A stretch of DNA of 64,000 nt from assembly GCA_021613535.1 (NCBI GenBank), contig CP075497.1:1736001-1800000 (forward strand), written 5' to 3'. This DNA comes from Adineta vaga. Lineage: Eukaryota > Rotifera. A program made the position numbers and the translations under genes. Shown here piece after piece: positions 1 through 11,401 of the stretch. How positions within the stretch are numbered: position 1 is the first letter of the stretch; each line of letters begins with the position of its first letter. Below the pieces are notes generated by a model that was not told the origin of the DNA, searched no databases, and saw nothing but the letters and a program-made list of their open reading frames with translations.

Positions 1-1559
1 TAATTCGAATCGATTTCTATCTCACAGTAGTTTCTATGTAGTAACTATTGCTAGAGGTATCACACCACTCTTATTAGATCCACAACAATTTTTTTACTAA
101 TTTGAATGCGTTCTAAAAAAAACGAGTTTTTGTTAGAAAACTGGTTGGAAGATTTTCAGGTGTTTTTTGAAGAAGCTACATTGTATTTCCTCATAAAACG
201 TTTTAAGAAAAAAAGAAGGCTATAACTTTGTAGCGCGTCGAACGGCGGTTCTAATGGCGTTTGAATAAAATTTCTATCTCGTCGCAAAAAAAACTAGATA
301 CGTCTACAAGATCACGCACCACGGTGAGAAACAGTAATACCGACCGAAATTCTGTATTGAACATGTTAGATTTGATCGAGTTTTAGTCGACATTTCTAGA
401 CTCAGTTTCTCATGGGGAATCCGAATATCACCTTTAAAACGTAAAAACATTGAAAGGAAAAAAAATTATTGCATAATTTCTGAAAACAAGGATTTTTCGT
501 GTTTTTCACTACTACTCAGTATTTTGCGTTTTTCTCCGTGAATATTTCACTTAAACTGAAAACGAAGGTGATATTCGTGATCAGCAGCTCAAGGCGATTC
601 AGAACATGTGTGAAAAAACAAAAAATAAAATTTGTGGAAACTTTGCATTACGCGCACCTTATATTCGATTGTTAAGTCGTGTGTTTAACTATTTATATTT
701 GAAGTTTTGTATAGATGGCGCCATAATTTCCACAATATATTAATTATATTTTTGTTTTACTTCTCACTCTCCATCTATCTAGAAAATTACTTTTCATTTT
801 ATAAAAAATAATAATATAGTACAGAATGTCATATACCGGGATCTGTGGCCTTATTAAGTAGGTTTTCAGAAAAAACGGTTTAAAAACAAGGCATAATCTG
901 AGTTCCGTTTTCGAATAGAATTCGGTGCTCCGTAATACGGTCCGTAAATGGCGCGAAAAATATCCGTATTTACACCGTTAACTGCTATCGGTATACAAAA
1001 AAAGTCGGAGATCCGTTTAGATGCCGTTTTTATTGGTATACTGCCGTTTTCGGTCCGACTCGTTCGACCTGGAAGGTCAGAGTCATACAGCTGAATTATC
1101 GACACTGTTACGCTAATATCCTTGACAATTGTTGACACACATAATATATGTCGAAGTGATTTATAAAACGAAAGAACTTTACTGAACCATTCTAATATCT
1201 TTATTAGAGAAATGATTGCGTGTTTGATTATTTTCCAAGCTACCATGGGGTACAATAAAATGTAAGACACGACAAGATTTCTTTTATCAATTATAAAAGT
1301 ATTGTTCACAGGTCATTGGAAATGAAAGACATAAATAGATTAAAAAGAAAATATTTTTTGTACCTCAGAAATCAATGTGATGTTAACTCAATTTCATTAG
1401 AGTAAGACATGCATATTTTAGATGGGATAAAATATCGAATATAAATAACCTAATCTAATATATAATTATTGAATAGACGAATGACGCACGGGAATAATTT
1501 ACTTATTTTTTTTTATAAAGAAGTGTATTGTTTAATACCATTTACTTTTCTGTACGACA
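1..1559. other. Intergenic, no gene recognised
   Basis: AT-rich sequence without a supportable gene. A 147-codon open frame on the minus strand (866-1309) has no recognisable domain and no neighbouring exon structure, so I do not call it. Two patches (about 240-400 and 900-1090) are less AT-rich than the rest and could be old repeat sequence, but no terminal repeats are visible. Confidence 0.5.
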
Positions 1560-2000
1560 TTTTCGAGTTTTTCTCTGGCGATATGATAATTCCTGAAGTA
1601 AGTTTTATTGGTTTTCAAGATTTAGGTGAAGGATGCAGTATGATATGATTGAAATTTGTATATTATTGTTGGTAAAAAAACGAAATTTATCGTTTTATAA
1701 CAGAAGATATATTTCGAGTCTTCTATGGATCATCAAGTGTATAATACTGATTCAACTTTTTTAAAGTACTGGATTTTGGTTATACAAAAGATCATCAACA
1801 TGTTTATTTATATGAACAAATTTGATTCCTCCTGATAATAATGGAATGACAATTATTTTACCAATTCCACCATCAGTAACGCCTTTTATGCTCATTCCAC
1901 TATTTCATACTCAAATCATGTAATAATACCAAATCAAACAGTCTTTGCAGGATACATTGCAGGAACAAATGATTCAATTGATTGTTGCATTTTAATATAA
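1560..2000 (+). pseudogene. Decayed coding remnant, family not recognised
   Basis: Short coding-like pieces lie in succession on the plus strand but in different frames and broken by stops: SGDMIIPEVSFIGFQDLGEG near 1575, FGYTKDHQHVYLYEQ near 1773, PPDNNGMTIILPIPPSVTPF near 1830 and NQTVFAGYIAGTNDSIDCC near 1935. The pieces have protein-like composition quite unlike the surrounding AT-rich DNA. I cannot name the family. It could also be diverged exons of an active gene with introns that I failed to join, but the in-frame stops right after the pieces make decay more likely. Confidence 0.3.
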
Positions 2001-2146
2001 GCTTTTCTTTTTCTCTTTCTCTTCATAAAGGACAAAGTATGATACATTTAAACAACAATATTTATATACAAAGACGAAAGAAAAACAATAATTAAGAATC
2101 AGAGATCACCTTAGTCTGTTTTCTTAGAAAAAGATCAATCAATCGT

Positions 2147-5100
2147 TCAAGTCTCTGTCTCGTCAGGACCATCATGACCTTTAAAACGTATTCGAGCAAA
2201 TTCTTCGAAAATAAAATCATCATCATGTCCATTTCCATCGAAACTAAATGGAAATATTTCGAAAACTTCGTTGAAGAATGAGAAAATCATTGTACAAACT
2301 TTGCATCAAGTTGAATTAAATTATGATCAATTGGAACATCCGTTGGTTGATGATCATCTGTATGTTGTTGATCAAATTGTCGAGATGGTGAAGGAGTTGG
2401 TGGTGGTTTTGGATGAGTTAATGTAAATGGTAATTCAACAGATAAATCTCTGATTTAATAGAAGAAAAAGACTTTGGTTAATTTGTAAATAAAACAAAAC
2501 TCATCTACCCTCCCATTGAAACAACAATTTTCACTTTCACTTTATATTGAACAACAATACCGAGATTTTCTTTTTGAGTATTACTTCCCATTCTATATAG
2601 GAAAAGAAAAGGAGAAAATATATTTTTGATATTTTTCAATTGAAAACTCTTTACATAGTTGATGAAGCTAAATTTGTATCTTCATGTTTTAATTTTCCAT
2701 CTAAGGCTAAACCTCTTTTATCTTTATTATTTGCCAAAAGTGGTGTTAATGCATAAACTTTTGTCAATGTTGAACAAGGAGTAACTGGAAAACCTTCACT
2801 AAAATACACCAAAACAAATAATTAATAAAAAAATGTCTTTGAAAATCTTTCGAAAAAGCGACTCTTTTGTTTATTATCTTCATACTCAGATTCTAATTCT
2901 GCAATAGTACATTTGTAATGTGCATTGGTAAATAAACATATTTCCGCAAATTGTTTGACTAGAATACAACATTTAAAGCATTACAATATTGAATAAGAAA
3001 ACATATAAGCTATAGTTAGATACAACAAAAATCAATATATCGAGCAAAATTATAGTCAATTACCTCGATTCAAGAACAGCTACATCACATCTGTACTGCG
3101 TTGATGAGTACAAACAGATCTCTGCATTTTGTACAACTACACAGTCAATCAGAAGTTTTAGATTCAACAAAAGAAAATCTTTTTCTCTCTCGTTCATTTT
3201 ATCATTGATTTCGAGTGAAAAGAAAAAAGATATTTACCAGCAATACGAATTTTTCGTAGAGTTTTATTTGAATTATTTGTAACAACAACATTAACATTAA
3301 TATTTTCACCATGATAATACATCTGAAAAATGAAAATTTTTCTAAACAAAAAGTAAGAAACAAATTCAAACCTCTTTATCTAAAGTACATTCTAAATGCA
3401 ATGGTGCTGGTGACATCATAAATTCCTTATGTGCTTCAATAACTGGCTGTGGTGCAGGAATTTCCGGTGCATATGTTAATTTTCTAATTGCTAATCGAAC
3501 AGAACTTCGTTTATGTGATTTATCTTCATTGGTTTCAGCAACATAAGTTTTCAATTCATAATCAACACCACAAGGTTTTCCTGTGTCACCAGCAGCTGGT
3601 TGTAACGTAACTGAAGCTGGCGCATGTTGAGGAATCTAAAAACAAATAAAAGAGATTGTAATTCAATTTTATTTTGTCGATAAAATTTACTTCGAAATAG
3701 AATGGATAGGCATTTGGTCCTAATTTTCTTAATAAACGTTGTTGTAAATGTGTTAAAGATTTCTTTTGATCATCGATTGGAGGATAAATTTGTTGAGTTG
3801 AACAAAACAAATCTTTTCGAAATGTTAAACCAAGAACATCAAGATCTTCTCGACCATATCGAAATGCTTGAAAAATTTTATGATTTATTAGCACAAAATG
3901 ATTAATGATATAGTTTACCTGCTAATACTGATGCATAAACTTTTCGATCTTTCACATATTCAGGATCGACTAGAACAACTCCATCTAAGGAAGAAAAACC
4001 GATTTCATTTTTCAAATAAAACATTTCGATACGTACCGATTGGATCAATATGATCCATATAATCGATAAAATCTCTCTTTCCAAGATAACATGTAATCTA
4101 TTCATAGAAAATTTGATTGGATTCATTGAAAATAAAAGAAATAAACTGAATACCTTTGAATTTGGACTACTTTTTTTGAACACACTAAATAGAAAAAGCA
4201 AAAGAAAATATATAGAATAACCTTGAGATTTGACTCACATTGATGTTACATTACACATTTTTCTCTAATAGGAAAACAAAATTCTATTATCTAGACAAGC
4301 GAATATATATCCTATCCATCTATATATATATATATATGAGAAAAAGAAATGTTGCGAACATGTAACAATAATCAATAAGGAAAATAGAAGGAAAAACTAT
4401 TATCCATCTGTCGATAGTGAAGAAAAATAGTCGACCTTCAGAAGAGAATCAATTCTTCATCTGGAATATTTCTTTTAATCTGTCTAAGCGAACAAAAATT
4501 GAAAAGACATTCTTGACAGAAAAACTACGGATGACAATTTTTGACATCGAAGATACAAAGAAGAAGCAAAAAGGTTTTCTTACATTTTCCGGAATAGAAA
4601 CATTCTGATGTCATATTAAAATATATCGATAAATAAAATTATAGATGAATTCATATTTTTCTTCAAATTAATGAAAGTTTAACAAGATATATTTTTAAAG
4701 ATCACAAGTCAATTTTCTTTAAATTCGATTATTGATATTTTATATTGATAATTAACAATAATTCAATTTTTTCTTCTGAAAAAAACAAACTTCCTCGAAA
4801 GATCATGTTTTTCTATACTTACGGTTTCATAAGGTATCATATAGACAAATAAATATTATTTATCACCATTAAATCAAATGAACCAAAGAACGAATTAATC
4901 GTATGCAAACGTTGAACATAGTCTTTAGTGTATATAGTCACTAAAATAATGCCTCTTTGTCTTAGTCCTTATTTTTCATATCAACTTGACGTCGGATGCA
5001 TTCTTTTTTTCTTCTTCTTCTTCTATTTGTAACTCTCACAAACATTCCTTTTTCTTCGTCTTTTCCTTCTTAGTAGAAGATTTTTCTTTCTTTTTTTTGT

Positions 5101-5986
5101 ATTAGACGAGACACGGAATAATATTAATAATAGAGAGAAGAACGTTTTACAAAAGAAAAGAAAAGATGCACTCATCTGACGTCTGCAATAATTAAAAGAT
5201 CCGCCAGCAAAAGAGAAGAAGAAAAAACGAAGAAAGTCAAAGAAAAAATGCCGACTATAAGCAATATCACTTTACAAAATGATCTTTGTATTTATGATTA
5301 TCATAAAACATATGTTTTGTTATATGACAATAACATCTGCATTGGGAAAGTATTAATAAATTTATCCCAGTAGGAATCTCTTTTTAATATTTATATGAAA
5401 TTGATTGTCAATAGAAAAGATTCTATTGAATAAATTCTCTCGATTAAAAATAATGATATCGATGTACTCGTTTTTTTCTTTTAGAAAAAATCCAACTTTT
5501 TACTTCCTAATCTTTTCGAATAAGATAAAAACGTGTTAAACAATACCGTGTTCCTTGTTTTTTTGAATCATCTAGATCTAAATCCAAAGGAATGTTGTCA
5601 TTAATTTGTTCTTGTTTCGCCATGTTAAAGAATCTTCTTTTTTCTTTTTATATAAAAACTAAAGATAAAAATCTTGTCTGACCGATTTTTGACATATGAC
5701 AAGATATTTTATCTGAAGAGGAATACATCAAATTAATTATTCAAATCCTTTTCTTTCTCTTCTTTATTCATCTGTTTATGACAAGAAAATTCAGTCGATG
5801 TTCATACTTTCTGTTTTTTTTTCTAAAAGAAAAATCATTGTCATTAAAATCTATTCATATACAATGATCTTGTATGAAAAGAAAAAGAAAAGAATATGTA
5901 TTGAAAGACTAAATATTTAAAGTTTTTCAAATAACTTACGGGAATAAAATAGCTTGCTGTTTTCTCATTTGTTTATTTGTCGCCAT
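2147..5986 (-). CDS. ARRB: Beta-arrestin (non-visual arrestin), multi-exon
   Basis: Adaptor that binds phosphorylated GPCRs, stops G-protein coupling and links receptors to clathrin and AP2. Hand-spliced exons (minus): first exon 5986-5940, 5623-5547 or 4258-4239; then 4184-4154, 4097-4037, 3984-3919, 3866-3691, 3635-3372, 3322-3238, then either 3136-3064 or 2958-2886, then 2798-2655, 2592-2509, 2449-2300, 2243-2147. Visible landmarks: [10 protein letters not shown] start, [16 protein letters not shown], finger-loop region [34 protein letters not shown], the [16 protein letters not shown] lariat loop, clathrin box LIQLD, and the C-terminal AP2-binding stretch [16 protein letters not shown]. 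Length and order match animal beta-arrestins. No frame breaks. Identification is firm; exon choice is inferred from frame and splice sites. Confidence 0.93.
2886..2958 (-). other. ARRB: Arrestin mutually exclusive exon, version 2
   Basis: 73 nt, the same length and phases as the exon at 3136-3064, and codes the same segment again: [20 protein letters not shown]. Preceded by ATTCTAG, followed by GTATGA. Including both copies or neither would shift the frame, so only one can be used per transcript. Confidence 0.85.
3064..3136 (-). other. ARRB: Arrestin mutually exclusive exon, version 1
   Basis: 73 nt, entered in phase 1 and left in phase 2. Codes [20 protein letters not shown], matching the C-domain segment [20 protein letters not shown] of vertebrate beta-arrestin. 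Preceded by GTGTAG, followed by GTAATT. Confidence 0.85.
4239..4258 (-). other. ARRB: Arrestin alternative first exon b (proximal, minimal)
   Basis: ATG at 4258 codes MCNVTS plus AT, then donor GTGAGT. Splicing to 4184, across an intron of about 54 nt, gives MCNVTSIVFKKSSP. It is phase 2 compatible and has the usual short intron of this genome, so it would give a short N-terminus from a proximal promoter. Confidence 0.5.
5547..5623 (-). other. ARRB: Arrestin alternative first exon a (canonical-like)
   Basis: ATG at 5623 codes an acidic leader [22 protein letters not shown] plus CG, then donor GTATTG. Spliced to 4184 it gives [13 protein letters not shown], the invariant start of animal arrestins, so this is probably the main first exon. 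Phase 2, like the other two candidate first exons. Confidence 0.75.
5940..5986 (-). other. ARRB: Arrestin alternative first exon c (distal)
   Basis: ATG at 5986, coding [15 protein letters not shown] plus two bases (CC), followed by a consensus GTAAGT donor. It ends in phase 2, exactly as exon 2 (4184) requires, giving ...FPVFKKSSP. A basic, non-conserved N-terminus. Use is inferred from frame and donor quality only. Confidence 0.55.
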
Positions 5987-7259
5987 CAATAACTTCTTTA
6001 TCCTTTTTCTTTTTTTTTTATTTAAATCTTCACTCCTGACATCTATCGAATAATTTCATTTCTCTGTTCAATTTACTGTTTTTGACCAAGTTTAACGTAC
6101 TTGAACAATCCGTATTAGAATTTGTTCTTGAAAATCTATTTGAAATAATGATTTGTTCGGATGAAACTTTTCACTATAATTTACACAAGCTATATTTATC
6201 GGGTAGAGTGGGTGGAATATGTTACATATAATCTTTTCTTTTCTCTAGTTTAAAGAAATCATTTCTATCTTTGAAGATTAAAAGTCCATTCTTTTTTTCT
6301 TTAGAAAAGTGTCAATGCCTTTCTGAAGCTTTTCTACTCATTAATAAATCCAAATAAAATAACTTTTAGAAAACACAAACATATTTGAAAGCAAATCTAG
6401 TAGAAGAAAAAAAATCTTTTCTTCAAATCTTCATAAACACGCGATGAGATTTCTTTAAAGAAGAAGAAGAAAAATATTTCACAGTAAATATTGTTTCATT
6501 ACTGAGCTAAAAGATAAAATTACCTGATTTCAATACCATATAGAAACGACATTTGAAAAGATATTGCACACAGCAAAAAAAATGAAGTTCTACATAACAA
6601 TTCCCGAGAAATATTTGTCTTCAAATATCTCAAAATAGTTTTAATAAGAAACCAGACGTCATTTTACTATTTAATAAATGCAGAATCCATACGTAATTAA
6701 TCATGTGGTAAGAAAACATACGTCTATTGAATCACATCAAATATTCTGATGAATAGGCATATTAATACCACGAATTGAATAATTATCAATTCATCACAAT
6801 ATATTTATCTTCTAGAAGGACATTCTTTCATTTCAAATCCATTCTAACAATATGATTACAATTCACAAACATATCTCTCAAATCCTATTCAGAAAATAAA
6901 TTATACAGAGTGGTACAAAAATCACATTACTAAACATCTCTGTAACAAGCTCTCATTCTTTTCTCAAGAATACAAACATATTCAAACTGATGAAATTATT
7001 ATGGATCTTCTTTTCCTGTTAACCTCTGTCTGTTCTTTGAATTAATTATTCAATAGAAAAAACAAAGTGTGATTTTCTAACAATAGAATAAAACAAGAAT
7101 TAATCTTAAGTTGATGAACGATATTTTCTTTCTCATGCAATATAACTAAAGAAAATTCGTCTCAATGACCTTGATTTTTATCGTTTCAACTCGATTTTTT
7201 TATAGAAGAAAAGAATTTATTTCAAATTTTGTATCAACAAAAAAAAAACAAAGAAAATG
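5987..7259. other. Intergenic between arrestin and channel gene
   Basis: About 1.3 kb of AT-rich sequence with poly-pyrimidine and poly-purine runs. It lies upstream of the most distal arrestin first exon and downstream of the channel gene (both minus), so it probably holds the distal arrestin promoter. No gene, RNA or repeat recognised. Confidence 0.5.
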
Positions 7260-10200
7260 TTAACATCCGAGTGAACCCATTTGAAATTGTTTCATTGTCA
7301 TTGCTTCAATATCACCGGATGTTATTAAAACATGTTGTCCATTATAATTATTATTATTATTAAAACTTGAAAAATTCAATGCATTTCCAATTGACGTTGG
7401 ACGAGAAGAATGTCGATCAATAGCATGTCGATTTGTTAATATTTGATGATTTGGTTCTATTGAATGTCGTCGAAATGTTCCATCGGATGAATTCGATAGT
7501 CGATGTTCAGGTTTCGTATTAACTGTTTTTCGTACAACTGTTGTTGCTACTGATGAACTCACATGTTTATCTGATTCATCACTTAATTGATTTCCAAATG
7601 TTGATAAATGCTCCAAACGATCTTTCTAATAAACAGAAAAGAAATAATTGGCATAATCAATTGATTTTATGATTACATGCATCGATAAATCAACAAATTG
7701 AATCGATTTGTCTCAAAATATTTTCTTAACTTACTAAATATTCTCGATCTTTTCGTTTCATTATTCTTCGTCGTCGATAAGTCTAAAAACAAAAGAGAAG
7801 AAATACAAAAGATCGAAAATCCTTCATTTCAACTTACAACAAAATACATCCAAAGGAAAAATAAAACATGAAATAATGTATAAATTATAGCTAAAGATAC
7901 AAAAGCAATGTTATCCCAATATGGTGCCACATTGGTTGGACAAACAGCGATAATTGCATGCCATCCACATACAACGCATAACATAACCATGGATAGAAGA
8001 ACATATTTATCCTAGAGGAGATTCAAGATTTAATTTGAAATAAAAGAAAAGAAAATTTACTAAAGTTGTTAAATAAGATATTGTTGGTAAACATCGAACA
8101 ACAACCCATTTGAATGTAACAGCTGTTAGAAGAAGTGTAAAACTTAATTGAAGACGATTTTGTGGAAGATTATAAGTAACACTAAATGTTGTAAATGCCA
8201 TGACTGTGATAAAAAACTAGAAGAATGGATAGAAATGAAGTTAAATCAAGAGAAAGAAAAACAGAGTTTTACAATTAAAAAATAAACATTCCAATAAAAA
8301 TATCCTGGTCTTCGTGCGGCTCGACCTACAAAAACAAAATGAAGAATTTTTCAAAAATTGTTTTTTTGTTTTGTTTATTTTCTTTTACAAGTAGCTGAAA
8401 AAGCAGGATGTTGATTTTGTGATGGTGTAAATGGATTTGATAATAATTTTGTTGAAGTTTCTACATGTTCATGTAAACGCCATTCTTGTTGATCAATAAA
8501 TGCATCTTTCAAAAAAACAAAACAAAAATCTTTCATAAATCTCAACTCAACGTAAATTCTTACGAGTATTAATTGCACTTAATTGATTTGTATCTGCTGT
8601 TAAATAAACTTCATTTACAGTTCGAGTTGTTGATATTGTTATTGATAAATCCTATTTAGAGATATTTTTTACTGAAAAAAAAAAGATCGAGATATTCATG
8701 GTATTTACTTGAACATCAACAGGAAAATCATTTAATTCCAAATTTTCCAAAAAAACACCTTTAATTTTTCTCATTTCATAAATCTAAATTCAAACAAAAA
8801 TTTTAAAAAAAGAAAAAGATAAAATCTCTCGTTTACCATTGGTATATCAATTCCATCATAAACAACTTTATGCCAAATATCATATTTTAAATCTCCAACT
8901 GAATTATCAATGTATAATAATGGATTCCAAAATTTATTTGGATCAAACGAATCAATATCCTATTCAAATTAAAATACGAAATGATTTTCTTTGGAAAACA
9001 TGTTTTCTTCAAAGAAATCATATACATACTTACATAGCACTTACCGTTCCTTTCAAGGTCGGTTCAGACCATCGTGCTTGAATAAAAGCTTCGGCTTGAA
9101 ATTGTTCTTTCAATGTATCAATTTCACCAATTTTTAAAAACACCAACCGTAATTCAACGTTGACCTACAAAAGAAATTCAAACGAATATTTCTCTCTCTC
9201 GTCGTATTCATTCAAGCATGACGTGTTGACCTGATCATCTTCATTCGATCGGTCGGTCATTCATTTCATTTCGTTTCATTCAAAACATATCAATACAAAA
9301 CATGGAAAATATTTATTCAACAAAACTTGTTTCTCGTTCAACAAGATTTGCTGTTCCACTTGGCATTCTTTTAATTTTATTTGGAATGATTTCAATAATT
9401 CTTTCATCAATCGATTTAAGTAATAGTCGTTCAACAATATCAAACAATCAATTCAATCAAACGACTGTTTCAAGTGCATATTCTGAACAATCAATTTGGC
9501 CAACACTTGCAAAAGGAATTTGGTGTGGACTGTTTTTTCTCGCTGTCGGCATCTTTTCTTTAATTGCTCATCGTGAAAAAACCTTAACAGCTATGCGAAT
9601 TCTTTCCTTTCTTGGATTTGTTTCAATGTTTCTCAGTTTATTTCTCTTTTTATCATCAATTATTGTTTTTCAACGTTATATATTCGAAGGTCGAACAAAT
9701 GCCAATCAACGTACATCAATGGAACAAAAAGAAGTGATTATTAATGTTCTTCTTTTTGTATCAGGTGTTTTAACATTAATTATTTCATTAATTCTAACAA
9801 TTGGATCACTCATATGTGGACAATTTTGTCAAACACAAAATGAAGAATTGGAAAATTTAGCTAATGTTCTTCATCCACCTCCACCACCTGCTTATTCGGC
9901 ACCTCCTCATTATTAAAATTCTCAAAATGAAATAACTTTCTTTAGAATTCATCAGACTTGTTCTTCTCTTCATCTTAATCATTTTTCTGTAGAATGTTAT
10001 TGTTAGAATAATTAAACTAGCATCATATGATTTTCTTTTCAATACTCAAAGGATTTTCTTAATTTGATTCATCGATTCTCATTTGTCAGATTGAATTAAA
10101 CATAATTTTAATGAACTCTATACTTCATGAATATTTATTAACTTTCTCGTTCTGTTTTAAAAGGAAAATTTTAACTTACTCTTTCAAGTTTATGAACACC

Positions 10201-10446
10201 AGAATTATCATCAACTGGTCGTGCATCTTGTTTTTCACAAACTTTAGTAATATAATCTTTGATTTCTGTTAAAACTTTGATATTTTTCTTGAAATTATTA
10301 TTTAATTCTTGAAGTGTATTGGTTAAATCACGTAAATCATTTGTTGATACGGAATTTTGACTTCGTTTTGTTGAAAGATATTGATAAGCTGAAGATGTTG
10401 CTGGTAATGTTTGTGAAGATCCTGCTCCTCCGAGAGATGAATTCAT
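7260..10446 (-). CDS. Pentameric ligand-gated ion channel-like protein (Cys-less)
   Basis: Membrane protein of the pentameric ligand-gated channel superfamily. Exons (minus): 10446-10180, 9164-9045, 8959-8837, 8783-8709, 8651-8564, 8505-8389, 8325-8273, 8216-8061, 8011-7838, 7782-7735, 7625-7260. Exon 1 codes a Ser/Thr-rich N-terminus with a predicted coiled coil (LTNTLQELNNNFKKNIKVL) and no signal peptide. The extracellular-type beta fold follows (FWNPLLYIDNSV, and ELNDFPVDVQDLSITIS in place of the Cys-loop; the two loop cysteines are missing). M1 is YFYWNVYFLIFFITVMAF, M2 and M3 follow RLQLSFTLLLTAVTF, M4 is IAFVSLAIIYTLFHVLFFLW. The C-terminus is a low-complexity tail. The missing signal peptide plus coiled coil is unusual. 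Ligand unknown; it may not conduct ions. Confidence 0.75.
9302..9916 (+). CDS. Four-TM (CD20/claudin-like) membrane protein, nested in channel intron
   Basis: 204 aa, single exon, lying wholly inside intron 1 (10179-9165) of the minus-strand channel gene. Four hydrophobic segments: residues about 17-37 (VPLGILLILFGMISIILSS), 72-92 (GIWCGLFFLAVGIFSLIA), 99-122 and 145-170. A 40-residue Asn/Ser-rich loop with NQT/N-x-S sites joins TM1 and TM2, and the tail is PPPPPAYSAPPHY, a proline-rich PPxY motif able to bind WW domains. The G-x-W-C-G in TM2 resembles MS4A/CD20-like and related tetraspan families. The exact family is not certain. The stop is about 270 nt from exon 1 of the host gene. Confidence 0.75.
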   Translation: MENIYSTKLVSRSTRFAVPLGILLILFGMISIILSSIDLSNSRSTISNNQFNQTTVSSAYSEQSIWPTLAKGIWCGLFFLAVGIFSLIAHREKTLTAMRILSFLGFVSMFLSLFLFLSSIIVFQRYIFEGRTNANQRTSMEQKEVIINVLLFVSGVLTLIISLILTIGSLICGQFCQTQNEELENLANVLHPPPPPAYSAPPHY

Positions 10447-11401
10447 TGAAAAACAAAAGGACGAATTCGATTCAATTCAATCTAAAATAGAACAAAGATT
10501 CTTCTTGTCTTTCATTATCAAAGAAAGTTATTTCTTGTCGAAAGAAACGATCTCATCGTTGTTTCTCCATCAACAACTTGCCTTATGCGATTCAATATCC
10601 TTGTTGATGTTAATAATGAGACGACGAAATGCTTGTAATGATAAAAAAGAGAAAAAGAGAGAGAGAGAGGGAGAAAAGAGATATTCTATCCCAAAACTTG
10701 CCGACATAGATGAAAAGAATAGCAACAGTATAACACATCGATCATAAAAAGACAAGCTGAATGGCAAAGGAAAAAAGTGTATGTTGTTCTCTTTGACATC
10801 CAGATCGACAACTATATACTAAATGACTAACATTATTCCTTAACAGACACTTAGATTTATATTGACAAAAGGTGTTCTTTTCCCAATAGGAAAAAAAGAA
10901 GTAACAAGGAAATGACTTTCATCAAATATATTTTGACATCGAGGTTCTTGACAAATTCTTTTCGTTTTAGTTCAGTTGAAGAGAAACAAGAAATCTCGAG
11001 TTAGACTAATTAAATTCTTTGTTTTTTTTTTATCTCATTGATCTTGACGAACTGATGAAAGATTTGATAGAAAAATATAGACGAAAGTTTTATAATAAAT
11101 AGAAAATATTATCAATCAATCAATCAACATTTTTAGATAGAAGATTTCTTGTTACTGATAGACAATCAGATTTGATTGAGTATCTTTTTACTTTACATAA
11201 ACACATCGACATCAATGTCAAACAAGGCAAATCAAGTTGATTTCCTTCCACGCGGTTCGAATTAAAGCATAGATGAATGTTCTCGAACACGATAAAATAA
11301 TCTTTCAATGCTAAGTACATCCTTTGGATAACATTTAATGAAGTAATCAGATTTAGATAAATACCTTAATATAATAAATTAAATTTTGGAGGTAAGTGTA
11401 T

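Noticed and set aside
866-1309. 147-codon minus-strand open frame
   Set aside because: No domain, TM, coiled coil or adjoining exon, and the composition matches the non-coding flanks; chance frame.
4320-4340. TA dinucleotide run, possible regulatory element
   Set aside because: Ordinary microsatellite in AT-rich DNA.
4417-4608. 63-codon plus-strand frame upstream of arrestin exons
   Set aside because: It lies in an intron or promoter region of the minus-strand arrestin gene and has no recognisable features.
10505-10767. Overlapping small frames on both strands near the GA repeat
   Set aside because: Frames are produced by the low-complexity GA/CT run; no protein character.
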